Shown piece after piece: positions 24,790 through 33,653 of a DNA stretch of 56,068 nt. This DNA comes from Deltaproteobacteria bacterium (GTDB lineage Bacteria > Bdellovibrionota > JACOXK01). How positions within the stretch are numbered: position 1 is the first letter of the stretch; each line of letters begins with the position of its first letter. The stretch is taken from NCBI GenBank assembly GCA_016186995.1, contig JACPKQ010000021.1:1-56068 (forward strand), read 5' to 3'. The notes under the pieces are model-generated. The model had not been told where the DNA came from, searched no databases, and worked only from the letters and a program-made list of their open reading frames with translations. A program made the translations under genes and the position numbers.

Positions 24790-25938
24790 TCACCTTGCTT
24801 TAAATATCCTTGGCTCTCCAGTGCGAACATCAGTACAATCAAACCCAATAGCAGAAGAAGTGTAAAAAAATGTTCCATTGCTACATGGGTTCGCCTGATT
24901 TTTCAAGTAATCCACTGCCATCACCTTGCCAGTAGAGTCTGTTGAGAGACTTGATTGATAAGTTAAATCTAAGTAGTATCTACCACTAGAGAACGTGAAC
25001 CCATAACTAAAATGAGCTTTTATGAGCTCTATCCTATTACCAGCAGTATCTACGCGAGTGATCGTCTCATCACCTTCATATATACCGGTAAATATATTAT
25101 AAACTCTTTCAATGACAAATTGAAAAGGTGGATCTGTCATCTGGGAACCAAAGCCCAGAACTATTCCCATTGTCTCTAGCTCAGCAAACTGGAGTGGACT
25201 ATTTGTTTTATCAATGGTGAGAACCCATCCTCCTGTTAATAATCTTTCTGGAGCAGGGCCAGCACCAACATCTGCAAAATATTGCAGGTACCCCAATTGT
25301 GGATATTGTGGATCTAAACAACATTCAAAGCTCCCTGCACTAAAATTATGAATGTCTGGAAAAGGGGACAGAGAGTTGGGTGCAAAAGCAGGATAATTAA
25401 GAACAAGATCAAAGAAGCCTGTTGTTGGATTTTGTTTAACTGAATCCACAGTAAACCTCCAGGCATCTTTTTCCTCCATCAGAGGAAACTGTGGTGACGG
25501 CGTTGCCAATGGCTGAGTAGAAAATAAATTAAAGCGCCATCCTCCGTATACTTGAGCACTCTCATCGAACGTAAAGCCCAATATTTCAATTGCAGAGGTA
25601 TAAGGAGTTCCAGGTAAAACGCAATACTTTGGATCAGCAATACAAAAAAGTACTGGATCAATTTTTACCCACCAAACCCTCACTTGAGTTAAGTCATGTA
25701 AAAATTGTTGCTCATCCGGGGTCAAGACTACATTGGCCAATGCTCCTCCAAGTACGGTAGGAACAGTAGCTGTTGTCGAAGGTGATGAAGAGGGCGGTGG
25801 TGAACCGCCAGGTGTTGTTGAAGCAACGGTACCGGGTGGTGGAACACCACCTGGTTGAACACCAGGTTCTCCTTTATTTCCGCAACCTAAAATCAGTGCA
25901 AGAGCAACAAAAACCATACTACGTAGAAAATGACTCAT
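24790..25938 (-). CDS. Lipoprotein of unknown function
   Basis: Protein of 382 aa with a type II signal peptide (FVALALILGCGNKG, lipobox LILGC, Cys about residue 19). It is followed by a low-complexity Pro/Gly/Ser/Thr linker of about 45 residues (PGGVPPPGTV, GGSPPPSSSPSTTATVP), then a globular domain rich in aromatic and beta-type segments (VYGGWRFNLFSTQP; AHFSYGFTFSSGRYYLDLTY). Two adjacent cysteines (FECCLDP) and a further pair near the C-terminus are seen. I recognise no domain. It points towards the HTH-Fic cassette but is on the opposite strand, with nearly 400 bases between starts. Confidence 0.75.
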   Translation of the reverse strand: MSHFLRSMVFVALALILGCGNKGEPGVQPGGVPPPGTVASTTPGGSPPPSSSPSTTATVPTVLGGALANVVLTPDEQQFLHDLTQVRVWWVKIDPVLFCIADPKYCVLPGTPYTSAIEILGFTFDESAQVYGGWRFNLFSTQPLATPSPQFPLMEEKDAWRFTVDSVKQNPTTGFFDLVLNYPAFAPNSLSPFPDIHNFSAGSFECCLDPQYPQLGYLQYFADVGAGPAPERLLTGGWVLTIDKTNSPLQFAELETMGIVLGFGSQMTDPPFQFVIERVYNIFTGIYEGDETITRVDTAGNRIELIKAHFSYGFTFSSGRYYLDLTYQSSLSTDSTGKVMAVDYLKNQANPCSNGTFFYTSSAIGFDCTDVRTGEPRIFKAR

Positions 25939-26238
25939 AAATAACCCCTCGTTATTTTTTCATTTAATTTTCAAGTGGAAAGAAACGACACTCAGAAAGA
26001 AACTTCCACACAACGTACCACTTCCTCTATTATACTAAAAAATGCTCATATATTCTATTACTGATCTCTCACATCAAAAGATCTTTTTATTTCAACAACT
26101 TAGAAAGCTGAGGAGAGCCTTCCGACACCCATATTTTTCTTTGGCAACTCGCATATGGTGGGCGATGCCCTAAGCTATGCGAACCGGTATTGGCAAGGGA
26201 CTCGTTCCCATTTAAAAATGCTTATAAAGCCCAATAAT
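25939..26238. other. Intergenic region with a hairpin at 26150-26181
   Basis: No ORF of note. A compound palindrome is present: CGCATA (26150-26155) pairs with TATGCG (26176-26181), and inside it GGGC GAT GCCC forms a second stem. Part of it, TATGGTGGGCGA (26154-26165), is identical to 27455-27466, the 3' end of the tRNA-Val gene with its CCA. A short GGGACTCGTTCCC hairpin follows. The rest shows nothing I can name. Confidence 0.5.
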
Positions 26239-26334
26239 ATAATCAGGGAATACCCTTATATTTCATATTTTAATATAAGGTTATATCCTAATTTTTATAT
26301 TGACATAATCAGGATATAGCCTTATTATATAAAC
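26238..26334 (+). promoter_or_regulatory. Promoter with three operator-like copies before the HTH-Fic cassette
   Basis: A near-consensus sigma-70 promoter: TTGACA (26300-26305), 17-base spacer, TATTAT (26323-26328). Operator-like copies: aatcagggaatacccttata (26241-26260), ATAAGGTTATATCCT (26275-26289, inverted) and AGGATATAGCCTTAT (26311-26325). The last two are inverted copies of each other with one mismatch, and the third lies inside the promoter spacer. This strongly suggests autoregulation by the HTH protein encoded immediately downstream. Confidence 0.75.
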
Positions 26335-26811
26335 ATGGTTAAGAAAAAAGAAGATATAAAAATGATACGATCTCAATTAGATAAACGGCTCTCCATCTTA
26401 AGAGAGCACTTTAGAATTATGCCCCCTCTCATAGGTGGATGGATTAGTCTCATCCGAAAGTCTTTGGGTATGACTCAGGTACAACTGGCAAAACGACTTG
26501 GCATAACTCCTCAAACACTTTCTGAAATTGAAAAATATGAACAAAAGGATACCATTACTCTATCCACTCTCAAAAGAATAGGCCATGCTTTAGAATGTTC
26601 AGTCTATGTAACCTTTATTCCCAAAATGCCTTTAGAAAGTATCGTTACAGAACAAGCAAAAAAAACAGCACAAAAAATGGTAAAACAAGCAGCACATACG
26701 ATGGCATTAGAAAAGCAACAACCCTCTGAAAAATATCTCGACAAACAGGTGGAAGAGCTGGCAGCTGAATTAATTAGATCTCAAGATAAACGTATTTGGG
26801 AAGATTCATGA
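26335..26811 (+). CDS. Mobile mystery protein A (Xre-type HTH regulator)
   Basis: Protein of 158 aa with an HTH_3 domain at about residues 45-95 (LGMTQVQLAKRLGITPQTLS, then STLKRIGHALECSVYVTFIP), an N-terminal segment (SQLDKRLSILREHF) and a helical C-terminus. This architecture, directly upstream of a Fic protein, matches the TIGR02612 'mobile mystery protein A' family. Likely antitoxin or repressor. From the promoter's -10, transcription would begin about at the first ATG, making a leaderless start. The ATG at 26362 (MIRSQLDKRL) is a good alternative that leaves a short leader. Its stop overlaps the next start (ATGA). Confidence 0.82.
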   Translation: MVKKKEDIKMIRSQLDKRLSILREHFRIMPPLIGGWISLIRKSLGMTQVQLAKRLGITPQTLSEIEKYEQKDTITLSTLKRIGHALECSVYVTFIPKMPLESIVTEQAKKTAQKMVKQAAHTMALEKQQPSEKYLDKQVEELAAELIRSQDKRIWEDS

Positions 26812-27413
26812 AGTTTCAAAATCCTCCAGGAGCAACACCCTTAAATGATACTGAAGGACTCATTCCAAAACATATTACAACTCAAGAAGAGCTTAATGAA
26901 TATGAACAAAATAATATTCTAAAAGCCACAAGAAAACTGATGATCAGTCGATATCGAAAAAAAGAATGGTTAAATATTCAGCTTATTAAACACGTTCATA
27001 AAGAGATGTTTAGTGAAACATGGGAATGGGCAGGAGAATTTAGAAAAATTGAAACAAATATGGGACTGCCTCCTTACCAAATATCTTCTGAAATCAAAAA
27101 ACTGTGTGATGATATAAACGTTTGGCCGATTGAACCAGAAAAGCAGGTCATTGAAAATGCAGTGAAACTTCATCATCGTCTTACACATATTCACCCATTT
27201 AAAAATGGAAATGGTCGACATGCACGACTCATGGCCAATCTCTATTTATACAATCATCATCTTTCTTTACTTCCTTGGGGTGCATGTCCTCTCAATAAAA
27301 AGGATGCCACAAGGAAAAAATATTTAATCGCACTCAAAGAAGCGGATAAAGGAGAATTTAATAAATTAATACAATTCGCAAAATCAGAGTTCAGGGAAAA
27401 GTCTAGAGTTTGA
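26808..27413 (+). CDS. Mobile mystery protein B (Fic family)
   Basis: Protein of 201 aa with the Fic core motif HPFKNGNGRHARLMAN (about residues 130-145), which transfers AMP or a related group from a nucleotide to a target hydroxyl in characterised Fic enzymes. The histidine, GNGR and following Arg are intact, so it is likely active. The flap region precedes it (EWAGEFRKIETNMG). It matches TIGR02613, always found with protein A. The ATG at 26808 overlaps the upstream stop; this pair probably acts as a toxin-antitoxin or mobile-element module. No inhibitory (S/T)xxxE(G/N) helix was confidently identified. Confidence 0.85.
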   Translation: MKFQNPPGATPLNDTEGLIPKHITTQEELNEYEQNNILKATRKLMISRYRKKEWLNIQLIKHVHKEMFSETWEWAGEFRKIETNMGLPPYQISSEIKKLCDDINVWPIEPEKQVIENAVKLHHRLTHIHPFKNGNGRHARLMANLYLYNHHLSLLPWGACPLNKKDATRKKYLIALKEADKGEFNKLIQFAKSEFREKSRV

Positions 27414-27430
27414 CAATGATGGTCGATGCG

Positions 27431-27447
27431 AAGCTCTCGCGAGCTTT
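27431..27447. terminator. Short hairpin between fic and tRNA-Val
   Basis: AAGCTC TCGC GAGCTT, a six-base stem with four-base loop, between convergent fic and tRNA-Val. Followed on the plus strand by only a short T-run, so a weak bidirectional terminator at best. Confidence 0.4.
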
Positions 27448-27456
27448 AAGAACGTA

Positions 27457-27532
27457 TGGTGGGCGAAACAGGGCTCGAACCTGTGACCCCCGCCTTGTAA
27501 GGGCGGTGCTCTACCAACTGAGCTATTCGCCC
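27457..27532 (-). tRNA. tRNA-Val (anticodon TAC)
   Basis: 76 nt including an encoded CCA. The acceptor stem GGGCGAA pairs with TTCGCCC; the D arm contains GCTCAGTTGGTAGAGC; the anticodon stem CCGCC/GGCGG encloses the loop CTTACAA (anticodon TAC); the T arm is ACAGGTTCGAGCCCTGT. All four stems close. Transcribed leftward, towards the Fic cassette. Its last 12 bases plus flank (TATGGTGGGCGA on the plus strand) recur at 26154-26165. Confidence 0.97.
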
Positions 27533-27602
27533 GTGTTATTCAAACACAGTACTCAAAAAAAAACATTAAATACTTAAGTATGCTTCTTTGACAAGGCATT
27601 TT

Positions 27603-28157
27603 TCATTTCCACTTAATATTACAACCCATGCTTGGCTTTTGATCTTTGGAAATAGGTTTTTCACTTAAAAGAGCATCGAGTGCCATTTTTAAATCTTTTC
27701 CTGTTACAGGAATATTATTACCAGGAGAAGATTCATCCATCCTTCCTCTATAAACACATTTAAGATCTTTACCAAAAATATAAAAATCAGGAGTACAAGC
27801 TGCTTGATAGGCTTTGGCAATACTTTGAGTTTCATCAAAAAGATAAGGAAATGAGTATCTCCACTTTTTGGCTTCTTTTTTCATGTTTTTTGGAGAATCT
27901 TCTGGATAATTTTCAATATCATTTGAATTAATACCTACAAATGAAATTCCTTTCTTTTTATACTCGTGCGCCAATTCTACCAAGTCTTTTTGAATATGCT
28001 TTACATAAGGACAGTGATTACAAATAAACATCACAACAGTTCCCTTCTCTGATTGAAGCTCCTCAAGACTTAAAACTTTCCCACTCACCACATCCGGTAG
28101 GTTAAATGATGGGGCCTTTGTACCTAAAGGCATCATATTTGATTGTGTAAGTGACAT
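27603..28157 (-). CDS. Thioredoxin-like/redoxin family protein
   Basis: Protein of 184 aa with an AhpC/TSA-thioredoxin fold. Motifs: PLGTKAPSFNLPDVVSGK at the N-terminus, redox-active FICNHCPYVKH (CxxC), FVGINSND and the cis-proline loop AACTPDFYIFG. The C-terminal tail MGCNIKWK carries an extra cysteine that recurs in this subfamily. No signal peptide, so cytoplasmic. Probably a thiol reductase or peroxiredoxin-like enzyme; the substrate is unknown. It follows the MDR oxidoreductase by 17 bases, suggesting an operon. Confidence 0.87.
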   Translation of the reverse strand: MSLTQSNMMPLGTKAPSFNLPDVVSGKVLSLEELQSEKGTVVMFICNHCPYVKHIQKDLVELAHEYKKKGISFVGINSNDIENYPEDSPKNMKKEAKKWRYSFPYLFDETQSIAKAYQAACTPDFYIFGKDLKCVYRGRMDESSPGNNIPVTGKDLKMALDALLSEKPISKDQKPSMGCNIKWK

Positions 28158-28174
28158 TTTCGCTATAAAAAAAA

Positions 28175-29200
28175 TTACATTTCTAAAACAATTTTTCCAA
28201 ATTGCTTTCGATTTTCCATATACTGATGAGCTTGTTTCACCTGTGCAAATGGAAACACCTTATCAACAACAGGTTTTAATTTTCCTTGATCTACATATTT
28301 AAGAATTTCTTTAAGCTCAGAATAAGTACCCATGGTAGAGCCTAAAATAGAAAGCTGCCTGAAAAACACATGTCTTAAATCTGTAACTGCTTCATAACCC
28401 GTCGTTGCACCACAAGTAACAATAACACCATTATTACACACTGATTTAATAGATTTTTCCCATGTAGTGCTCCCTGTGTGTTCAAAAACAATATCAACTC
28501 CTCTTTTGTGGGTAAGCTCTTTAACCTTTTTTGAGAAATCTTCTTCCCTGTAATTAATAACAAAATCAGCCCCTAGAGACTTTGCTAAATCTAACTTTTC
28601 TTCTGTGGAGGCTGTAGCAATAACGTGGGCGTGAAAAAGTTTTGCAATTTGAATGGCTGCGCTTCCTACCCCACTTCCAGCTGCTAAAACTAAAACCCAA
28701 TCTCCTTTTTTGATTTTCCCTTTTGCTACAAGCATGTGCCATGCTGTGACAAAGGTAAGAGGAATAGCTGCTGCCTCTGTGAAAGAATAGTTTTTTGGAA
28801 AAGGAAGAATATTTTTTTCTGAAACTGAAATAAGCTCTGCATAACCACCAGAAATTGTTTCACCCACAATACCATAGTGTGGACATTCGTTATCTTTTCC
28901 TTCTCTACATTTTTCACATTCATAACAAGGCAACCCTGGAGAAATAAGAACTTTTGATCCTTTTTTAACATTCTTGACTTCACCCCCCACCTCTTTCACA
29001 ATACCCGCTATATCGCACCCTAAAATATGGGGATAGGTTATTTTTATGGGTAGCCCTTTTCTCACCCAAATATCAAGGTGATTGAGAGCACAAGCCTTAA
29101 TTTCAACAAGAACCTCAGTGGGTTTTGGGACAGGAGAAGGTACATCTTCAAAAAGAAGCTTTTCCACTCCACCATGTTCGTAAATGACCCAAGCTTTCAT
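28175..29200 (-). CDS. Zinc-dependent medium-chain dehydrogenase/reductase
   Basis: Protein of 341 aa in the MDR (alcohol dehydrogenase/quinone oxidoreductase) superfamily. GroES-like N-terminal domain with CALNHLDIWVRKGLP; the structural-zinc cysteines are CYECEKCREGKDNEC; the Rossmann glycine motif is AAGSGVGSAAIQIAKLF. The catalytic zinc Cys is replaced in CALNHLD, as in quinone-reductase-like members, so a catalytic metal is doubtful. I use the ATG at 29200 (MKAWVIYEHGG), since the upstream extension is a hydrophobic run not found in the family. Substrate cannot be predicted. Confidence 0.88.
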   Translation of the reverse strand: MKAWVIYEHGGVEKLLFEDVPSPVPKPTEVLVEIKACALNHLDIWVRKGLPIKITYPHILGCDIAGIVKEVGGEVKNVKKGSKVLISPGLPCYECEKCREGKDNECPHYGIVGETISGGYAELISVSEKNILPFPKNYSFTEAAAIPLTFVTAWHMLVAKGKIKKGDWVLVLAAGSGVGSAAIQIAKLFHAHVIATASTEEKLDLAKSLGADFVINYREEDFSKKVKELTHKRGVDIVFEHTGSTTWEKSIKSVCNNGVIVTCGATTGYEAVTDLRHVFFRQLSILGSTMGTYSELKEILKYVDQGKLKPVVDKVFPFAQVKQAHQYMENRKQFGKIVLEM

Positions 29201-29562
29201 AACTATTGCATAACATGTAAAAAAAAAGGTGAAAAGCAAGAAAGTGCGAGAGATCAAAAAGACTTTACTATCAAGATCTTAACAAAATCTTAAAAAATCC
29301 ATTGTCAGAAAAACGGGTTTTTATTATACTTGTAGAACGGGCTCCCTCTATAACCACTATATATAGTGGTTTTTCTTGATTTTAACAAAAAATAATACTA
29401 TATATTGATTTTTTGTTTGACATTTTTTAAGTTATTTCTCATGATAGAAATTGTAAGGTCAGTTGTTGAACTTAAGTCATTCACCTAAAAAAATTGAGAA
29501 AAAAACATTTTCGCAATTGTGAAAAAAGGTGTTTTTTTGTGTAAAATGAGGAGACAAACAAA
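29201..29562 (+). promoter_or_regulatory. nrdJ upstream region with two NrdR-box-like palindromes
   Basis: A perfect 20-bp palindrome AACCACTATATATAGTGGTT (29352-29371) and a weaker relative ATACTATATATTGATT (29395-29410) match the known NrdR box pattern (acaCwATATATwGtgt). Their centres are 41 bases apart, close to four helical turns. A promoter-like TTGACA (29417-29422) with a poor -10 (CATGAT, 29440-29445) follows. A GAGGAG Shine-Dalgarno sequence precedes the nrdJ ATG. The region also has A/T-rich runs. No B12 riboswitch was seen. Confidence 0.7.
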
Positions 29563-32500
29563 ATGAAAATTAAAAGGCATTTCACAAAAAAACTCAAAGA
29601 TCCCTTTGAAGGAATTCGTTTTGTTAAAAGACACTCAGAACTTAAAAACCCAGATGGGTCCGTGGTCTTTTCCTCAAATGATGTTACTGTTCCTGAGACG
29701 TGGTCTCAAGTGGCTTCAGACATCTTAGCCCAAAAGTATTTTAGAAAAGCAGGTCTTTCTAAAGCCTCTAAAAAATCTCCTTATGGAAACATTGAAGATG
29801 ATGGTGAAACTGATGTAAGACAAGTTGTTCACCGCATGGCTGGATGTTGGCGCTATTGGGGAGAAAAACAGGGTTATTTTTCTTCTACAAAAGATGCAGA
29901 GAACTATTACGATGAAATGGCTTATATGCTTGTTCATCAAATGGCGGCTCCTAACAGCCCCCAATGGTTTAACACAGGTATTCACTGGGCTTATGGCATT
30001 GATGGAAAAAGCCAAGGCCACTACTACGTTAATCCTGATAATGAAAAACTAACACGCTCAGAATCAGCATATGAAAGGCCACAACCTCATGCCTGCTTCA
30101 TACAATCTATTAGGGATGATCTCGTCAACGATGGTGGCATTATGGACCTGTGGGTGAGAGAAGCTCGCCTTTTTAAATATGGATCAGGCACAGGAAGTAA
30201 TTTTAGTTCTATCCGAGGATCTGGAGAAAGGCTTTCAGGAGGTGGGGTTTCATCAGGGCTTATGTCTTTCCTTGCCATTGGAGATAGAGCTGCTGGTGCC
30301 ATTAAAAGCGGGGGAACAACCCGCCGCGCTGCCAAAATGGTATGTTTAGATTTAGATCATCCTGACGCTCTTCATTTTATTGATTGGAAGGTTCGAGAAG
30401 AACAAAAAGTTGTTTCACTTGTCGCGGGCTCTCAAACCACAAAAATGTTTCTCCAAAAAATTATAAGTAGCTGTCACTCAGAAAAAAAACAACTTGGAAA
30501 TAACGCCTTTGATATTAAACACAATAAAAAATTGCTTGAAGCCTTGAGAGAAGCTGCACAAGCCAAAATTCCAGTTAACTATACTTATCGTGCTATTCAG
30601 TTAGCAAGCCAAGGCTTTACCTCTATTGAATTTGTTGATCTTAACACAGATTGGAACTCTGAGGCTTATTTGAGCGTAGGGGGACAAAATTCTAATAACT
30701 CAGTTCGTGTCCCTAATACATTTTTTGAAGCTTTGGAAAGGGACGATTACTGGAACATGACTTCTCGTACCAACGGAGAAACTGTTCATTCGATTAAGGC
30801 CAGAGAAATGTGGGATCGCATCTCTTATGCTGCCTGGTCTTGTGCTGATCCTGGACTTCAATACGATACTACCATTAATGAATGGCATACCTGCCCTGAA
30901 GATGGTCGTATTAACGCCTCCAATCCTTGCTCAGAATATATGTTTCTGGATGATACAGCATGCAATTTAGCTTCTTTAAATCTCACTCGCTTTTATGATA
31001 TTCAAACCGGGGTTTTTGATGTTGAAAGTTTCAGGCATGCTACAAGACTGTGGACCATCACACTTGAAATTTCTGTTCTCATGGCCCAGTTTCCAAGTCA
31101 AGAAATAGCGCAAAGAAGTTTTGAGTTTAGAACTTTAGGCCTTGGCTATGCTAACATTGGTGCCCTTCTTATGATGATGGGGATGGCTTACGATAGTCAC
31201 GAGGCCCGTGCTATGACGGGAGCCCTCACCTCTATTATGTGTGGTGAGTCTTATTTAACTAGTGCGATGATGGCAAAAAAACTAGGTGCATTTGCTAAGT
31301 TTGAAAAAAATAAAAATCACATGCTTCGCGTCATAAGAAATCACAGACGTGCTGCCTACAATACCCAGCATGACGAATATGAAGGGCTCACGATAACACC
31401 TGTGGGTATCGACCCTGAAACATGCCCTGAATATTTACTGACTCCTGCGCGTAGCGTCTGGGATGAAGCTCTGGAGCTTGGTGAAAAACATGGTTTTAGA
31501 AACGCGCAAGTAACCGTCATTGCCCCTACAGGAACAATCGGGCTTGTTATGGATTGTGACACTACGGGAATTGAACCTGACTTTGCCCTTGTTAAATTTA
31601 AAAAGCTAGCAGGCGGTGGTTATTTCAAAATTATTAATCAATCTGTTCCTCCTGCCCTTGAAAAATTAGGTTATACACCTAAACAAGTTGAAGACATTAT
31701 TACTCACTGTAAGGGCGCTGGAACTTTAAAAAATGCACCTCATATCAATCACACAACTCTTAAAGATAAAGGCTTTACAAAAGAAATTCTTGAAAAAGTT
31801 GAAAAAGAATTACCTACGGTTTTCGATATTAAGTTTGCTTTCAACAAATTTACCTTAGGCACAGAGTTTTGTGAAAACCAACTAGGTATAGGCCCCGATC
31901 AATTAAATTCATGGAACTTTAATCTTTTACAAGAGCTTGGTTTTACCCGTACAGAAATTCAGGAAGCCAATGATTACTGTTGTGGAACCATGACTTTAGA
32001 AGGTGCTCCCCATCTTAAAGAAGAGCACAACTGCGTTTTTGACTGTGCCAATAAGTGTGGAAAATATGGAAAAAGGTTTATCAATTACAACGCACACATT
32101 AAAATGATGGCAGCTGCACAGCCTTTTATTTCAGGGGCTATTTCAAAAACCATTAATATGCCACATAACGTAAGCGTAGAAGATGTTCAAAGCCTTTATT
32201 ATGATTCTTGGCGCCTTATGATTAAGGCTGTGGCTCTTTACAGAGATGGCTCTAAACTTTCACAACCTTTAAATGCAACAGCTGAAGAGACAGACCTTCT
32301 CTTGACTGATTCACAGCATGAAAAAATAGAAAAAGTTATAGAAAAAGTAATTATAAAATATGTTGCTAAGAAAAAACCTCTTCCTAATAGAAGAAGTGGC
32401 TATACTCAAAAAGCTCAAATTGGAGGCCATAAAGTTTATCTGCGCACAGGTGAATACGAAGATGGCTCTCTTGGAGAAATTTTTGTTGATATGCATAAGG

Positions 32501-33075
32501 AAGGAGCTGCCTTTCGAAGTGTGATGAACTGTTTTGCTATCGCAGTTTCTTTAGGTCTTCAATATGGAGTTCCTTTGGAAGAATTCGTAAACCAGTTCTC
32601 ATTCACTCGCTTTGAACCTAACGGCATTGTCACAAACCATGACCATATTAAAATGGGAACAAGCATTGTTGATTATATTTTTAGAGAACTTGCTATGACT
32701 TATTTAGGGCGTTATGATCTTGTTCACGTTTCTCCAGAAGATGAGGCACAACTTAAACCACGCTCAAACTCAGTCACGCTTCAAAAAGCTAAAAAACAAA
32801 AAGAAGAAGCTTCTTGTTTTGAAGTTCCAGCTTCTTCAGATGTACCAGCACAAGCAACCTATACCCATGGACATTCTGCTACAACGAATGGCAACGGAAA
32901 TGGGAATGGAAATGGAAAGCAACATGCCACCTATGTACAAGAAGAGCACATAGCCATTGCACAAATGAAGGGGTACGAAGGTGATGCCTGTAATGAATGC
33001 GGGCAATTTACTATGGTTCGTAATGGTTCTTGTTTAAAATGTAATTCTTGTGGATCGACTTCTGGGTGCTCCTAA
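29563..33075 (+). CDS. nrdJ: Vitamin B12-dependent ribonucleotide reductase (class II)
   Basis: Enzyme of 1170 aa that reduces ribonucleotides with adenosylcobalamin. N-terminal landmarks are [16 protein letters not shown] and [16 protein letters not shown]; the active site includes [20 protein letters not shown] (catalytic cysteine and glutamate) and [20 protein letters not shown]. After a low-complexity linker ([12 protein letters not shown]) the C-terminus has a zinc-ribbon-like motif CNECG ... CLKCNSCG and the final redox cysteine(s) SGCS. This fits the large NrdJ type. Being B12-dependent it works with or without oxygen. No class I or III genes are in the window. Confidence 0.96.
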   Translation: MKIKRHFTKKLKDPFEGIRFVKRHSELKNPDGSVVFSSNDVTVPETWSQVASDILAQKYFRKAGLSKASKKSPYGNIEDDGETDVRQVVHRMAGCWRYWGEKQGYFSSTKDAENYYDEMAYMLVHQMAAPNSPQWFNTGIHWAYGIDGKSQGHYYVNPDNEKLTRSESAYERPQPHACFIQSIRDDLVNDGGIMDLWVREARLFKYGSGTGSNFSSIRGSGERLSGGGVSSGLMSFLAIGDRAAGAIKSGGTTRRAAKMVCLDLDHPDALHFIDWKVREEQKVVSLVAGSQTTKMFLQKIISSCHSEKKQLGNNAFDIKHNKKLLEALREAAQAKIPVNYTYRAIQLASQGFTSIEFVDLNTDWNSEAYLSVGGQNSNNSVRVPNTFFEALERDDYWNMTSRTNGETVHSIKAREMWDRISYAAWSCADPGLQYDTTINEWHTCPEDGRINASNPCSEYMFLDDTACNLASLNLTRFYDIQTGVFDVESFRHATRLWTITLEISVLMAQFPSQEIAQRSFEFRTLGLGYANIGALLMMMGMAYDSHEARAMTGALTSIMCGESYLTSAMMAKKLGAFAKFEKNKNHMLRVIRNHRRAAYNTQHDEYEGLTITPVGIDPETCPEYLLTPARSVWDEALELGEKHGFRNAQVTVIAPTGTIGLVMDCDTTGIEPDFALVKFKKLAGGGYFKIINQSVPPALEKLGYTPKQVEDIITHCKGAGTLKNAPHINHTTLKDKGFTKEILEKVEKELPTVFDIKFAFNKFTLGTEFCENQLGIGPDQLNSWNFNLLQELGFTRTEIQEANDYCCGTMTLEGAPHLKEEHNCVFDCANKCGKYGKRFINYNAHIKMMAAAQPFISGAISKTINMPHNVSVEDVQSLYYDSWRLMIKAVALYRDGSKLSQPLNATAEETDLLLTDSQHEKIEKVIEKVIIKYVAKKKPLPNRRSGYTQKAQIGGHKVYLRTGEYEDGSLGEIFVDMHKEGAAFRSVMNCFAIAVSLGLQYGVPLEEFVNQFSFTRFEPNGIVTNHDHIKMGTSIVDYIFRELAMTYLGRYDLVHVSPEDEAQLKPRSNSVTLQKAKKQKEEASCFEVPASSDVPAQATYTHGHSATTNGNGNGNGNGKQHATYVQEEHIAIAQMKGYEGDACNECGQFTMVRNGSCLKCNSCGSTSGCS

Positions 33076-33081
33076 AAAAAT

Positions 33082-33618
33082 TTACCATTCAATATGAACT
33101 TGGGTCTCTTGTGAGATAAGAGGCCACAGTTCATCGATATGTTCATTTTTAATAACGATACACCCTCTTTTAAATTTTTTATCTTCTGGAATTTCTCCAT
33201 GGACAGCAATCAGCCCCCCTAAGTTGGTAGAATGAGGGGGGCATTTTTTATTAAGAAGAGCATCCATAATTTGTGTGTATTCTATTTGCGTAATAATTCC
33301 TTTTTTGAGAGCTTTTTCAGCATGTCTTTCTGAAGGATAACTGAGTTGAAAAGCTTTATAATAACGACTTTTGGGATTTTTATGACACACAAAAAAATCT
33401 CCATGAGGAGTTCGGTAATGTTCAGGATGGGAATCACTTCCCTTTATTTCTTTATCCTCTCTTGGATTTTCACCTAACTCTAAAATAGGAATTTTTTTGA
33501 CAACTTCACCCTCTTTCAAAAGACGAAGTTCTTTTTCAGATTTTTTAATAGAAATAGAGTATTCTGCATGTGAAAAACTTGTCAGAAAAACAAAAAGAAA
33601 AAAGAAGAGCTTATGCAT
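33082..33618 (-). CDS. L,D-transpeptidase (YkuD-domain)
   Basis: Protein of 178 aa with a signal peptide (MHKLFFFLFVFLTSFSHA). The YkuD catalytic region is GGLIAVHGEIPEDKKFKRGC followed by IVIKNEHIDELW: the conserved HG and the nucleophile Cys of the xRGC motif are present, with Lys replacing the usual Ser before RGC. TPHGDFFVCHKNPKSRYYKA is the typical upstream strand. Such enzymes crosslink peptidoglycan or attach proteins to it. Converges with nrdJ with a six-base gap. An isolated gene downstream of its neighbour by 36 bases. Confidence 0.87.
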   Translation of the reverse strand: MHKLFFFLFVFLTSFSHAEYSISIKKSEKELRLLKEGEVVKKIPILELGENPREDKEIKGSDSHPEHYRTPHGDFFVCHKNPKSRYYKAFQLSYPSERHAEKALKKGIITQIEYTQIMDALLNKKCPPHSTNLGGLIAVHGEIPEDKKFKRGCIVIKNEHIDELWPLISQETQVHIEW

Positions 33619-33653
33619 TATTAAAATAGTAACATAAATAAAAGAGGATGTGG

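Noticed and set aside
24593-24793. Short frame across 24.6-24.8 kb
   Set aside because: It is built entirely from dispersed repeats and has no coding features.
29201-29562. B12 riboswitch before the B12-dependent reductase
   Set aside because: No B12-box-like sequence or suitable hairpins were seen; the region is short and AT-rich.
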